In this document: positions 43,386 through 51,928 of the stretch, piece after piece
Layout: the number at the start of each line of letters is the position of its first letter
Position numbering within the stretch: the stretch's first letter is position 1
NCBI GenBank assembly: GCA_028868535.1
Contig: JAGWUH010000014.1
Span: 1 to 64,000, forward strand
Direction of reading: 5' to 3'
Length of the DNA: 64,000 nt
Source: Sphingomonadales bacterium
GTDB lineage: Bacteria; Pseudomonadota; Alphaproteobacteria; Sphingomonadales; Sphingomonadaceae
The notes under the pieces: generated by a model
Told to the model about the DNA's origin: nothing
What the model saw: only the letters and a program-made list of their open reading frames with translations
Database searches by the model: none
Translations under genes and position numbers: made by a program

Positions 43386-44639
43386 TCAGCAGCCGCCGCC
43401 GCCGCCGATCATCCCGCCCATGATCCCGCCGAGACCGCGCCGCGGACGGCAATCCTGCTGGCGACGCGGATCGTCGCCACCCTGGCCATAGCGCCCCATG
43501 CCTTCCATCCCGGGCATGTCCATCCACGTCGTCATCGAGCGATGGCGGATGCGCGCCGTCCACTGGATGTTCCAGGTCGCGCGCGGATCGGCGGGCCGGG
43601 GCGGATAGGCAAAGTCCTCCTGCGGGCCGAATGCGGCTAGGCTGCCGGTGCGGAACTGGCCGGCGGCCTTGATCGCCTCGGCCGGGATCGCGCAACTGTG
43701 CGAGGCCGGCGCGATCACCGTGCGATTGGCCACGAGGCCCGCCACCTGCGCCGGCGACAGCCAGTCACCCAGTCCGCCGCCGAACTGGCGCGAGGCGCTG
43801 GACGACCACATCACCATGTCGCCCATCTGTCCGTTCGGTCCCATCTGCCCGCCGAACATCGTCGCGAAATAGCCGGTGGCATCGGGAATGGCGTTCCAGG
43901 CCAGGATCTTCGCCCCGCTCGGCAAGCCGGTCAGCCGGGTCGAAAGCGGCGCCATGAAATCCTTGGCCAGCGTGAACGCGATGGGCGGGGCATAGTTGGC
44001 AACGACCCGGTGCGGCCCCGGCAGGGCGCTGTCGGGCTTCACGTACTTGCCGTCCTCCGACGGCCACCGGCCGAAGGTCTTGCTGTTCTCCAGGGTCGGC
44101 CCCCAGTCGCGCAGGATCGTCGAGGTCCACAGCCCCGGCGGCACCTGGCCCTGCGCCAGCCGGGAGAAGTCGATCACCACCGGTTGCCCCGGCCCGGCAT
44201 GTTCGCCGCAGCCCCAGAAGATCAGCATGCGGCCCTGCGGGCGGCGACCTTCGGGGAAGCCTTCCTCGACGTGGCGCTCCTCGCGCGGGGTGACCAGCGC
44301 CAGGCTGCGCCCCATCGCCATGCCCTCGGGGATGAAGTGGTCCGCCTTGGGCGAGCCCTGCGCCGGCTGCGACGAACCCAGCCGCAGGTACAGTTCGTGC
44401 TGGACCTGCGCGCCGCCGCCGCCGCCGCCGAGCATGCTCGCCATCGACGGCCGCTGGCCCATCGGCGTGCCGGCCACGGTGCCGGCGCGCATGTCGTAAC
44501 GCGCGATCGGCCCGGTGGTCGGCTGCCGCGCCGCCGACTGCGCGGCCAGCGGCGGCGCCGCCACCGGTGCGGCTAGCAGGATGCCACAGCCCAGCAGCAC
44601 GCCGGGCAACATCGGGACGAACGGAGTCTTGCGCTTCAT
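43386..44639 (-). CDS. Exported protein of unknown function with Gly-rich C-terminal tail ending in Cys
   Basis: 417 residues from the ATG at 44639, which has GGGGAAGG upstream. A signal peptide is clear (MLPGVLLGCGILLAAPVAA). The body has a Gly-run near residue 75, MLIFWGCGEHAGPGQPVVIDFSRLAQGQVPPGLW, a repeated Gly/Met region FGGQMGPNGQMGDMVMWSSS, and PRATWNIQWTARIRHRSMTTWMDMPGMEGM. The last residues are LGGIMGGMIGG followed by more Gly and a terminal Cys. I do not recognise the family. The terminal glycine-cysteine tail is unusual and could anchor or crosslink the protein. Confidence 0.75.
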   Translation of the reverse strand: MKRKTPFVPMLPGVLLGCGILLAAPVAAPPLAAQSAARQPTTGPIARYDMRAGTVAGTPMGQRPSMASMLGGGGGGAQVQHELYLRLGSSQPAQGSPKADHFIPEGMAMGRSLALVTPREERHVEEGFPEGRRPQGRMLIFWGCGEHAGPGQPVVIDFSRLAQGQVPPGLWTSTILRDWGPTLENSKTFGRWPSEDGKYVKPDSALPGPHRVVANYAPPIAFTLAKDFMAPLSTRLTGLPSGAKILAWNAIPDATGYFATMFGGQMGPNGQMGDMVMWSSSASRQFGGGLGDWLSPAQVAGLVANRTVIAPASHSCAIPAEAIKAAGQFRTGSLAAFGPQEDFAYPPRPADPRATWNIQWTARIRHRSMTTWMDMPGMEGMGRYGQGGDDPRRQQDCRPRRGLGGIMGGMIGGGGGC

Positions 44640-44762
44640 GGTCACGGCCTTCCCCTGCTTATGTGCCGACAGGAAACGCCCGTTCGTCCGCCTCGTCAAT
44701 GCGTCCGATCAACTGTGGCCGGCGAAGTATCGGCGGATTTCCCTGTTTACCGTGATTTGCGA

Positions 44763-44791
44763 TTGACGATCCCCGCCCGTCGATCACTATA
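44763..44791 (+). promoter_or_regulatory. Sigma70-like promoter for the DUF2059 gene
   Basis: TTGACG at 44763-44768 and ACTATA at 44786-44791 are 17 bases apart, about 45 bp before the ATG at 44834, in the 194-bp divergent gap. This is one of the better -35/-10 matches in the window. Confidence 0.5.
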
Positions 44792-44833
44792 GCGCCCCTT
44801 GCCGGCACATCGCCCGGATCGGAGAGCACCATC

Positions 44834-45634
44834 ATGAAATCCGGACGTTACGCCCGCCACAGCTGGATCGCGGCCGCCATCCTCGCCGCGACCTCGCCGG
44901 CCGCGCTGGCCCAGCCGGTCCCGGCTCCTGCCCCTGCCCCTGCCCCTGCCCCGGCGGGAGTCGATCCCGCGCGCCTCGCCGCCGCGCGCACCGCCGTGGC
45001 GGCGCTCTATTCGACCGAAACCCATGCCAAGCTGATGGACCGCAGCGTCGCCCTCGTCCTCGACCGCATGAGCAACGCGCTGAACCAGCTCCCCCTGCTC
45101 GAGTTGCTGTCGCTCGGCGTGGCGCAGCCCAAGCTGCTGGCGCTCATCGATGCCAGCGGCAAGGACGACATCCGCGCGATCATGGACCCTGCCTATCGTG
45201 AGCGGATCGCCATCTTCCGCCGCATCTACGCCGCCGAGGTGACCCGCATCGTCGGCCAGGCCGCGCCCGAGGTCCGCGAGGGCATGGCGATCGCCTACGC
45301 CCGCCGCTTCAGCGCGACCGAACTGGCCGATATCAACCGGTTCTTCGCGACCCCCAGCGGCCGGGCCTATGCCGGCCAGGCGATGCTGCTGCAGTCGGAC
45401 CCGGAGGTAACCGGCCGCATGCAGAAGTCGCTGGCCGCGTTGCAGACCGAGATGCCGGCGATCATGCAGAAGGCCAACCAGGCGACGGCAGGCCTGCCGC
45501 GGCCGCGCCGCTTCAGCGACCTGACCCCCGCGGACAAGGCCCATCTGGCGAGCGTCCTCGGCACGACCCCCGAAGCGCTCGAGGCAAAGGCCGCGGCCCG
45601 GGCCGCAGCCGCCGCGCAGCGCCCGGGGAACTGA
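44834..45634 (+). CDS. Exported DUF2059-type protein
   Basis: 266 residues. The signal peptide (WIAAAILAATSPAALA) is followed by a PAPAPAPAPAPA linker encoded by four perfect CCTGCC units at 44927-44950. Two helical repeats typical of DUF2059 follow: YRERIAIFRRIYAAEVTRIVGQAAPEVREGMAIAYARRFSATELADINRFFATPSGRAYAGQ. A C-terminal helical stretch ends in Ala-rich sequence. The family is periplasmic with no established activity. GGAGAGCACC lies before the ATG. Confidence 0.82.
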   Translation: MKSGRYARHSWIAAAILAATSPAALAQPVPAPAPAPAPAPAGVDPARLAAARTAVAALYSTETHAKLMDRSVALVLDRMSNALNQLPLLELLSLGVAQPKLLALIDASGKDDIRAIMDPAYRERIAIFRRIYAAEVTRIVGQAAPEVREGMAIAYARRFSATELADINRFFATPSGRAYAGQAMLLQSDPEVTGRMQKSLAALQTEMPAIMQKANQATAGLPRPRRFSDLTPADKAHLASVLGTTPEALEAKAAARAAAAAQRPGN

Positions 45635-45644
45635 CGCCGTTCGC

Positions 45645-46166
45645 TCACGCCTCGGCGTCGAGCACCTCTTCCAGTATTTCCAGTGCCCCGCGCGCCGCCA
45701 GTTGGCGGACGCGGTCGCGCCCCAGCGGCCCGAAGTGGCATTCGCGCAGGATCGCCGGGCCTTCGCGCCGCGCGCAGGCGAGGTGGACCAGGCCTTCCTC
45801 GTCCTTCGGCCCCGCCGGCCCGGCGAAGCCGGTGACGGCGATGGCGATGTCGGCATGGCTGCGGTCCAGCGCGCCCGCCGCCATGGCGCGCGCGGTTTCC
45901 GCGCTGACGGCGCCATGGCGGCGCAGTTCGATCGGTTCGATGCCGAGCAGGTCGCTCTTGGCCCGCTCGGTATACGTAACGAAGCCGCGATCGAAACAGG
46001 CGCCCAGCCCGTCGATGTCGGTCAGCAAGGAGGCGATCAGGCCCCCGGTGCAGCTTTCCGCGGTGGTCACCGACATGTGCTGCGACGCCAGTCGCCGCAG
46101 CACGCGGGCGGCCTGCTCGACAAGCCGGCCCGCGCCATCGGCGAGCGTCTGTTCGCTGTCGCTCAC
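45645..46166 (-). CDS. CinA-family nicotinamide-nucleotide amidohydrolase
   Basis: 173 residues, single C-terminal CinA domain (PncC). It deamidates NMN to NaMN for NAD salvage. Signatures: SVTTAESCTGGLIASLLTDIDG, FDRGFVTYTERAKSDLLGI, HGAVSAETARAMAAGAL and IAIAVTGFAGPAG. The N-terminal molybdopterin-binding domain of full CinA is absent, as in E. coli PncC. It lies seven bases after the hemerythrin gene stop on the same strand. Confidence 0.92.
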   Translation of the reverse strand: MSDSEQTLADGAGRLVEQAARVLRRLASQHMSVTTAESCTGGLIASLLTDIDGLGACFDRGFVTYTERAKSDLLGIEPIELRRHGAVSAETARAMAAGALDRSHADIAIAVTGFAGPAGPKDEEGLVHLACARREGPAILRECHFGPLGRDRVRQLAARGALEILEEVLDAEA

Positions 46167-46173
46167 GCGCCGA

Positions 46174-46680
46174 TCAGGCCGCCTGCTGCAGCACGCTCAG
46201 TTGCGCCGCCGGAAGGCCGCCGGACTTCGCCTGCAGCATCAGCGCCTGCTTGCGTTCGCCCATGCTGTCACGCAGCGCGACGAGGTCCACGTCGGTCTTG
46301 CGGCACTGCGCGAACATGCCGTCCCCGCGCAACTCTTCCTCGTGGACGTGGTGGCGGATCTCTTCGGACAGGACCTTGACCTTGGCGGCCAGCATCTCGT
46401 CGTCGTCAAGCGTCGCCATGATGTCGTTGATCAGCACCTTGGCGCCGTCATGCTCGACATAGGCCTCGTTCAGCGTGTCTTCCTCGATCCTGTCCCGGAA
46501 CGCCGGGTAGAAGATCTCTTCCTCGATCATCGTGTGGATCTTCAGCTCGTTGCAGATCTGCTCGGCCAGCGTGCGGCGGCGGGTGCCCGCGCGGGCGCCC
46601 TCGAACTGGTCGAACAGCGCCTCGACCTTGCGGTGATCGGCTTTGAGCAGGGCAATGGCGTCGGTGGGGGTATCGGGCAT
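46174..46680 (-). CDS. Hemerythrin domain-containing protein
   Basis: 168 residues from the ATG at 46680 (CCGGAGGACG upstream). The HHE motifs for the di-iron site are present: LLKADHRKVEALFDQFE, LKIHTMIEEEIFYPAF, EAYVEHDGAKVLIND and IRHHVHEEEL. Such proteins bind oxygen or sense oxygen/NO and stress. A four-helix cytoplasmic protein is expected. The frame continues upstream to 46776 into the end of lysK, with no family similarity. It lies 73 bp after lysK. Confidence 0.9.
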   Translation of the reverse strand: MPDTPTDAIALLKADHRKVEALFDQFEGARAGTRRRTLAEQICNELKIHTMIEEEIFYPAFRDRIEEDTLNEAYVEHDGAKVLINDIMATLDDDEMLAAKVKVLSEEIRHHVHEEELRGDGMFAQCRKTDVDLVALRDSMGERKQALMLQAKSGGLPAAQLSVLQQAA

Positions 46681-46753
46681 GGCGTCCTCCGGAATGGGCG
46701 GGATGCCCGAAAAACCGGAAGAATGACGTGTTTGTTCCCGATCGGTCCGCCGA

Positions 46754-48370
46754 TCAGCCGCCCAGGGCTTCTGCAATCAGTTTCCGCGTATTGCCGACGC
46801 CGTAGAGCGCGATGAAGCTGCCCATGCGCGGCCCCTGGCTGGAGCCGAGCAGCGTCTCGTAAAGCGCCTTGAACCAGTCGCGCAGGTTCTCGAAGCCGAA
46901 GTGCGGGTCCTTGCCGATCTCGTAGACGATGTTCTGCAGTTCCTCGGCCGTCGCGCCCTCGTCCGTGGCGGCCAGTTCCTCGTCGAGCGCGGCCAGCGCC
47001 GCCGCCTCGTTCTCCTCGGGGGCGCGGCGGTGCAGGCCGGGGGCGATCAGGTCGCGGTTGTAGGCCAGCGCGCAGGTCACCAGCGCGTCGAGCGCCGGGT
47101 GCATCGACGGCGCCGGATTGACGATATAGTTCGCCAGGTAGGACCACACCTGCTCGCGCGTGGCATTGGGGCCGAGCACGCCGACGAGGTTCAGCAGCAA
47201 CCCGTAGGTGACCGGCAGCGACTCCCCTTCGCCTTGCGCCGGCCCGTTGGTGCGCAGCAGGTGCCAGACCGGGTTGCCCAGCTGCTGCTCGACCGGCTGC
47301 GCGGGCAGCTTCTCGCGGAACTGCCAGTATTCATCGACCGCGCGCGGGACGACGCCGACGTGCAGTTGCTTCGCCGACTTCGGCTCGCGGAACAGGTAGA
47401 AGCCGAGGCTTTCCTCGCTGCCGTAAGTCAGCCACTGCTCGATCGTCAGGCCGTTGCCCTTCGACTTGGAGATCTTCTCGCCCTTCTCGTCGAGGAAAAG
47501 CTCGTAGATCAGCCCTTCCGGCCGCCGCCCGCCGAGAACCTGCGCGATCTTGCCCGATTGCGTGACCGAATCGGTCAGGTCCTTGCCGCACATCTCGTAG
47601 TCGACGCCGAGCGCGACCCAGCGCATCGCCCAGTCGACCTTCCATTGCAGCTTGGCATGACCGCCGAGGATGCACTGCTCGACGTCCTCGCCCATGTCGT
47701 GGAAGCGCACGATGCCGGCCTCGGCATCGACGACCTCGATCGGCACCTGCAGCACCAGCCCGCTCTTCGCGGAGATCGGCAGCACCGGGGAGTAGGTCTG
47801 GCGCCGCTCCTCGCGCAGGGTCGGCAGCATGATGGCCATGATCGCGTCGTAATGGCGCAGGACGTTGCGGAGCGCGTCGTCGAACGCCCCCGAATTGTAA
47901 CGATCCGAAGCCGATACGAACTCGTAGTCGAAGCCGAAGCGATCGAGGAATTCGCGGAGCATCGCGTTGTTATGGTGGGCGAAGCTCTCGTACTTGCCGA
48001 ACGGATCGGGGATGCGACTCAACGGATGGTTGAGGTGCGCGGTGAGCAATCCCGGGTTGGGGACGTTGTCGGGCACCTTGCGCAGCCCGTCCATGTCGTC
48101 GGAAAACGCGACGAGGCGAGTCGGTGCCCCGGTCAGCACCTCGTAGGCGCGGCGGACCAGCGTCGTGCGCAGCACTTCCTGGAAGGTGCCGATGTGCGGC
48201 AGGCCGGATGGGCCATAGCCGGTCTCGAACAGCACCGGCGCGCGTTGTCCGTTTTCGGCGAGCTTCCCCTGCGGGAAACGCTTCACCAGCTTGCGCGCCT
48301 CCTCGAAGGGCCAGGCCCTGGAAACCTGGGCGGCGGCGAGCAGGGCGGGATCGGTGGCGGGATCGGTCAT
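46754..48370 (-). CDS. lysK: Lysyl-tRNA synthetase, class I
   Basis: Charges tRNA-Lys. This is the class I (archaeal-type) enzyme, not the common bacterial class II LysS. 538 residues from the ATG at 48370 (GAAAGG upstream). HIGH-type motif GYGPSGLPHIGTFQEVLR, then RLVAFSDDMDGLRKVPDNVPN, and KMSKS-type motif GEKISKSKGNGLTIEQWL. The C-terminal helical anticodon-binding domain ends VGNTRKLIAEALGG. Class I LysRS is known in many Alphaproteobacteria. The longer frame to 48544 runs through the upstream gap without family similarity. Confidence 0.95.
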   Translation of the reverse strand: MTDPATDPALLAAAQVSRAWPFEEARKLVKRFPQGKLAENGQRAPVLFETGYGPSGLPHIGTFQEVLRTTLVRRAYEVLTGAPTRLVAFSDDMDGLRKVPDNVPNPGLLTAHLNHPLSRIPDPFGKYESFAHHNNAMLREFLDRFGFDYEFVSASDRYNSGAFDDALRNVLRHYDAIMAIMLPTLREERRQTYSPVLPISAKSGLVLQVPIEVVDAEAGIVRFHDMGEDVEQCILGGHAKLQWKVDWAMRWVALGVDYEMCGKDLTDSVTQSGKIAQVLGGRRPEGLIYELFLDEKGEKISKSKGNGLTIEQWLTYGSEESLGFYLFREPKSAKQLHVGVVPRAVDEYWQFREKLPAQPVEQQLGNPVWHLLRTNGPAQGEGESLPVTYGLLLNLVGVLGPNATREQVWSYLANYIVNPAPSMHPALDALVTCALAYNRDLIAPGLHRRAPEENEAAALAALDEELAATDEGATAEELQNIVYEIGKDPHFGFENLRDWFKALYETLLGSSQGPRMGSFIALYGVGNTRKLIAEALGG

Positions 48371-48471
48371 GCTGCGGCCTTTCGCCAAGATGGCGCGCGG
48401 TTGCAAGGGGGCGGGCGCGAATTCGGTCCGTCGCGCGGGAACGGCGGCCTGCCTGCGTCGTTTCAGGATCA

Positions 48472-48489
48472 TCCCGGGGACGCCCGGGA
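48472..48489 (+). promoter_or_regulatory. Perfect 7-bp hairpin just before a small ORF
   Basis: TCCCGGG at 48472-48478 and CCCGGGA at 48483-48489 enclose the tetraloop GACG. It ends a few bases before the AAGGAG that precedes the ATG at 48508, so it could act as a 5' mRNA structure. No T run makes a terminator role less likely. Confidence 0.45.
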
Positions 48490-48507
48490 CAGCAAGGAGC
48501 AAGGGGC

Positions 48508-48657
48508 ATGCGCAGCACAGGCGATCACGACCGGAGTTCCGCATTTGGCTGGCAACCGCGCCCGCCGCTCGACCCGTGCAGCCGGATGAACCGGTTCGGA
48601 CCGGTTCGGCCGATGGAGCAGCCGAAGTCGCTGTGGCAGCGCCTGCTGTTCGGGTGA
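48508..48657 (+). CDS. Candidate 49-residue small protein
   Basis: ATG at 48508 preceded by AAGGAGCAAGGGGC, a good ribosome binding site in a gap otherwise free of genes. The product begins MRSTGDHDRSS, continues FGWQPRPPLDP, and ends with the amphipathic PKSLWQRLLFG. Tryptophan/leucine-ended tails like this occur in small uncharacterised proteins of related bacteria, but I cannot confirm a family. It shares no overlap with a larger gene on either strand, which supports it. Confidence 0.5.
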   Translation: MRSTGDHDRSSAFGWQPRPPLDPCSRMNRFGPVRPMEQPKSLWQRLLFG

Positions 48658-48745
48658 TCCGGGCGCCGGTTCCGTTCCACTAGGTAGCTTTACGGAAATT
48701 TCGCACTTCCCGCGGTAACCATGCCTCGGACAGGCGAGGTACCCG

Positions 48746-49108
48746 GTGCAGCGATTCACGTCCTTCGGCCACAAGAGCAGTCCGTGCCCGGCCATGGCCG
48801 ACCCGCCGGCAACGCAGCCGCCGACCCGGCGCGCGATGGTCAGGGCCTACCTGCTGTGGGCGTTCCTTGGCTTCGTTTCGGCCCACCGCATCTTCCTGAA
48901 GACACCGCTGTCGGCGACGATCCAGGCGGTGATGCTGTGGATCGGCATTGCCCTGCTCTACCAGAACCCGGCCAATCGTGACGGCGCCATGTTCCTGATC
49001 GCGCTCTATGCCGTCTATTGGCTGGCCGATGTGCTGATGATTCCCGACCTGCTGCGCGCCTGCGCCGCGGACCGGCCGGAAGCGGCCGGGCCCGCACCGT
49101 CGACCTGA
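48746..49108 (+). CDS. TM2-domain membrane protein
   Basis: 120 residues from the GTG at 48746, which has CGAGGT about seven bases upstream; an ATG at 48794 (104 residues) is the alternative. The TM2 core is VRAYLLWAFLGFVSAHRIFL, then a hydrophobic segment AVMLWIGIALLYQN, and a second segment FLIALYAVYWLADVLMIPDLL. TM2 proteins are small two-helix membrane proteins without known enzymatic role. It stands alone ahead of the helicase gene. Confidence 0.72.
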   Translation: MQRFTSFGHKSSPCPAMADPPATQPPTRRAMVRAYLLWAFLGFVSAHRIFLKTPLSATIQAVMLWIGIALLYQNPANRDGAMFLIALYAVYWLADVLMIPDLLRACAADRPEAAGPAPST

Positions 49109-49141
49109 CGGCTTCGGCCGGTCGCTCCGGCCTTGCCCTTC

Positions 49142-49156
49142 GTTCCACCTTCGTTC
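49142..49156 (+). promoter_or_regulatory. LexA-type box GTTC-N7-GTTC upstream of the DinG-like helicase
   Basis: GTTC at 49142-49145 and GTTC at 49153-49156 are seven bases apart, exactly the alphaproteobacterial LexA consensus. It ends 12 bp before the proposed ATG at 49169, within the short gap after the TM2 gene. dinG is a LexA target in E. coli, which makes the placement sensible. It also argues against the upstream ATG at 49133. Confidence 0.6.
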
Positions 49157-49168
49157 TATGCGGGATGC

Positions 49169-51928
49169 ATGGCTCCCGCCCCGCTTTCCCTGCCGGCGAT
49201 TCATGCCAGCCACTCCGGCTGCTGGCTGGCCGCCGGCGATGGCAGCGTGCGCGCCGCGGGCAAGGGCGAGGCGATCATGGCGGCGTCGGACACGCCGCTG
49301 CTCATGCTCAACGCGCCGCTGGTGGCGGCGCGGCTGGGTTATCCCGACCTGTCCGGCCTGGACCTGCTCGAACTTTATGCCTTCGTGCACCCGGCGCGCT
49401 TCATGGTGCCTACGCCGAAGGGCCTGGCCCATGCCCTGTCCCTGCCCGAGCCGGCCGATGATGCCGAGGTGCCGGCGTTGTTGCAGGCAGCGGCGGCATC
49501 GCTGCTGGCGCGGTGCGAGGCGGAAGACTGGGCGGAGCGCGAGGGCGCCTGGACGGCGTTGCAGGCGTTGACCCGCCAGCGCTGGCCCTGGGCCGCGCTG
49601 CTGGGCCAGCGGATCGCTCGCCCGCAGCGCGCCGAGCGCTGGCTGTTCGCGCGCCTGCCCGAATGGGACGAGGCACCCGAGCGTCCGCAGCCGGCACAGG
49701 TCACGCTCGACCCGGCCGATGTCGCGATGCGCCTGTCCTCGCTGACCGGCGCCGGTGCCGAGGCGCGGCCCGGGCAGGAAGGCTATGCCGCGGCGGCGGC
49801 GCGCGTGTTCTCGCCGCGGGGCCGTGACAAGCGTGCGCACCTGCTGCTGGCCGAGGCCGGGACCGGGACCGGGAAGACGCTGGGCTACCTCGCTCCGGCC
49901 TCGCTGTGGGCGCAGCGGGCCGGTGGCACAGTCTGGGTCTCGACCTTCACCAAGGCGTTGCAGCGCCAGTTGCGCCGCGAGAGCGGTCGCGCCTGGCCGG
50001 AACGTCGCCCCGACGGCAGCGCCCCGGTGGTGGTGCGCAAGGGGCGCGAAAACTACCTGTGCCTGCTCAACCTCGAGGATGCGCTGCAGGGGGGCTTCAC
50101 CGGCCGGCCGGCGATCCTCGCGCAACTGGTGGCGCGGTGGGCGGCGTTCAGCCAGGACGGCGACATGATCGGCGGCGACCTGCCGGGCTGGCTGGGGACG
50201 CTGTTCCGGCAAAGGGGGATCGCCGCGCTGACCGACCGGCGCGGCGAATGCATCTACGCCGGCTGCCCGCATTACCGAAAGTGCTTCATCGAGCGGGCGA
50301 CCCGTGCCAGCGCGCAGGCCGATCTCGTCATCGCCAACCACGCGCTGGTCATGGTCAACGCCGCGCGCGGGCGCGACACCGGCGGGCAACCGTCGCGGAT
50401 CGTGTTCGACGAGGGGCACCACCTGTTCGAGGCCGCCGATTCGACCTTTGCCGCCGAACTGACCGGCGCCGAGACGATCGAGCTGCGTCGCTGGGTGATC
50501 GGCCCGGAAAAGGGATCGCGCGGGCGCCGGCGCGGGCTGGCCGCGCGCCTGGCCGAGCTTGCCTCGTACGACGAGGCCGGGGCCAAGGCGATCGCGGCCG
50601 CGCGCGAGGCGGCCGAGGCGCTGCCCGGCGACGGCTGGCTGCAGCGCGTCAACGAAGGCGCGCCGTCGGGGCCGTTCGAGGCGTTGTTCGCGGCGGTGCG
50701 GGCGGTGGTCTATGCCCGCGACGAGAGCGGCGGCGCCGACGCCGGCTACGGCCTGGAAACCGAGGCGGCGGGACTGGACGGCGCCTTCGTCGAGCAGGCC
50801 CAGGCGGCGCTGGCCGCGCTGGGGGCGCTGCGGCTGCCGCTGATCCGCCTGGGCACCCGGCTCGAGGCGCTGCTGGCCGATCCGCCGGACTGGCTGGACG
50901 GCCAGGGCCGCGCGCGGATCGAGGGGGCGCGCATGGCGCTGGGCTGGCGGGTCGACATGCTGTCCGCCTGGGAGGCCTTGCTGGCGCGGCTGGGTGGGGC
51001 GCCCGATCCGCAGTTCGTCGACTGGCTGGCGGTGGCGCGCGCGGACGGGCGCGAGTACGACATCGGCATCCACCGCCACTGGCTGGACCCGATGCAGCCG
51101 TTCGCGGCAACGGTGCTGGAACCGGCGCACGGGGTGATGCTGACCAGCGCGACCTTGCGCGATCGCGGCCGCAGCGACGAGGAATGGGAGCAGGCGGTGG
51201 CGCGCAGCGGCGCCGGCCATGCCGGGATCGTGCCGCTGACGGCGGCGTTCGACAGCCCGTTCGACTATGCCGCGCAGGCCGAGGTGCTGATCGTCACCGA
51301 TGTGCCAAAAGGCGATATCGCCGCCTTGGCAGGGGTTTATGGGCGACTTATCGAGGCATCGGGCGGTGGCGCGCTGGGATTGTTCACCGCGATCCGCCGG
51401 TTGCGCGCCGTGCATGGCCGCATCGCGGACCGGCTGGCGCGCGGCGGGCTGCCGCTTTACGCGCAGCACGTCGATCCGATCGACACCGGCACGCTGGTCG
51501 ACATCTTCCGCGACGACCCGCGCGCCTCGCTGCTGGGAACCGACGCCTTGCGCGACGGCGTCGACGTGCCCGGCCATTCGTTGCGGCTGGTGGTGATGGA
51601 ACAGGTGCCGTGGCCCAAGCCGTCGATCCTGCATCGCGCCCGCCGTCTCGCGCATCCGGGCGGGGGCCAGGCGCACGACGATCGCGTGATCCGCGCGCGG
51701 CTGGCGCAGGCGTTCGGCCGGCTGATCCGCACGCGCGAGGACCACGGCCATTTCGTGGTGCTGTCACCGGCGTTCCCGTCGCGGCTGCTGGGCGCGTTTC
51801 CAGCGGGAACGCCGATCCTGCGGGTAACGCTCGACGAGGCTTTACAAAGGGTCGGCGCCGGTGTCAGTGGCGGCGGGGCGTCGCTGGGAACGGCCCCGCA
51901 ACTGGATGCCGGCACGCGCGCTTCATGA
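49169..51928 (+). CDS. DinG/XPD-family ATP-dependent DNA helicase
   Basis: 919 residues, superfamily 2 helicase with an Fe-S domain. Walker A is LLAEAGTGTGKTLGYLAPA; the Fe-S cluster cysteines appear in NYLCLL, GECIYAGC and PHYRKC; the DEAH-type box is FDEGHHLF; VMLTSATLRD and LLGTDALRDGVDVPGHSLRLVVMEQVPWPKPS are later motifs, and QAFGRLIRTREDHG is motif VI. An N-terminal extension of about 200 residues precedes the helicase core. It would unwind R-loops, forks or other damaged structures. It overlaps sixA by ATGA. Confidence 0.92.
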   Translation: MAPAPLSLPAIHASHSGCWLAAGDGSVRAAGKGEAIMAASDTPLLMLNAPLVAARLGYPDLSGLDLLELYAFVHPARFMVPTPKGLAHALSLPEPADDAEVPALLQAAAASLLARCEAEDWAEREGAWTALQALTRQRWPWAALLGQRIARPQRAERWLFARLPEWDEAPERPQPAQVTLDPADVAMRLSSLTGAGAEARPGQEGYAAAAARVFSPRGRDKRAHLLLAEAGTGTGKTLGYLAPASLWAQRAGGTVWVSTFTKALQRQLRRESGRAWPERRPDGSAPVVVRKGRENYLCLLNLEDALQGGFTGRPAILAQLVARWAAFSQDGDMIGGDLPGWLGTLFRQRGIAALTDRRGECIYAGCPHYRKCFIERATRASAQADLVIANHALVMVNAARGRDTGGQPSRIVFDEGHHLFEAADSTFAAELTGAETIELRRWVIGPEKGSRGRRRGLAARLAELASYDEAGAKAIAAAREAAEALPGDGWLQRVNEGAPSGPFEALFAAVRAVVYARDESGGADAGYGLETEAAGLDGAFVEQAQAALAALGALRLPLIRLGTRLEALLADPPDWLDGQGRARIEGARMALGWRVDMLSAWEALLARLGGAPDPQFVDWLAVARADGREYDIGIHRHWLDPMQPFAATVLEPAHGVMLTSATLRDRGRSDEEWEQAVARSGAGHAGIVPLTAAFDSPFDYAAQAEVLIVTDVPKGDIAALAGVYGRLIEASGGGALGLFTAIRRLRAVHGRIADRLARGGLPLYAQHVDPIDTGTLVDIFRDDPRASLLGTDALRDGVDVPGHSLRLVVMEQVPWPKPSILHRARRLAHPGGGQAHDDRVIRARLAQAFGRLIRTREDHGHFVVLSPAFPSRLLGAFPAGTPILRVTLDEALQRVGAGVSGGGASLGTAPQLDAGTRAS

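Noticed and set aside
44927..44950. Four perfect CCTGCC repeats as a phase-variable tract
   Set aside because: The six-base unit keeps the frame, so only linker length would change; listed in the gene entry instead.
48680..51751. 1023-residue minus-strand frame opposite the helicase
   Set aside because: Low-complexity sequence antisense to an intact helicase gene; no domain.
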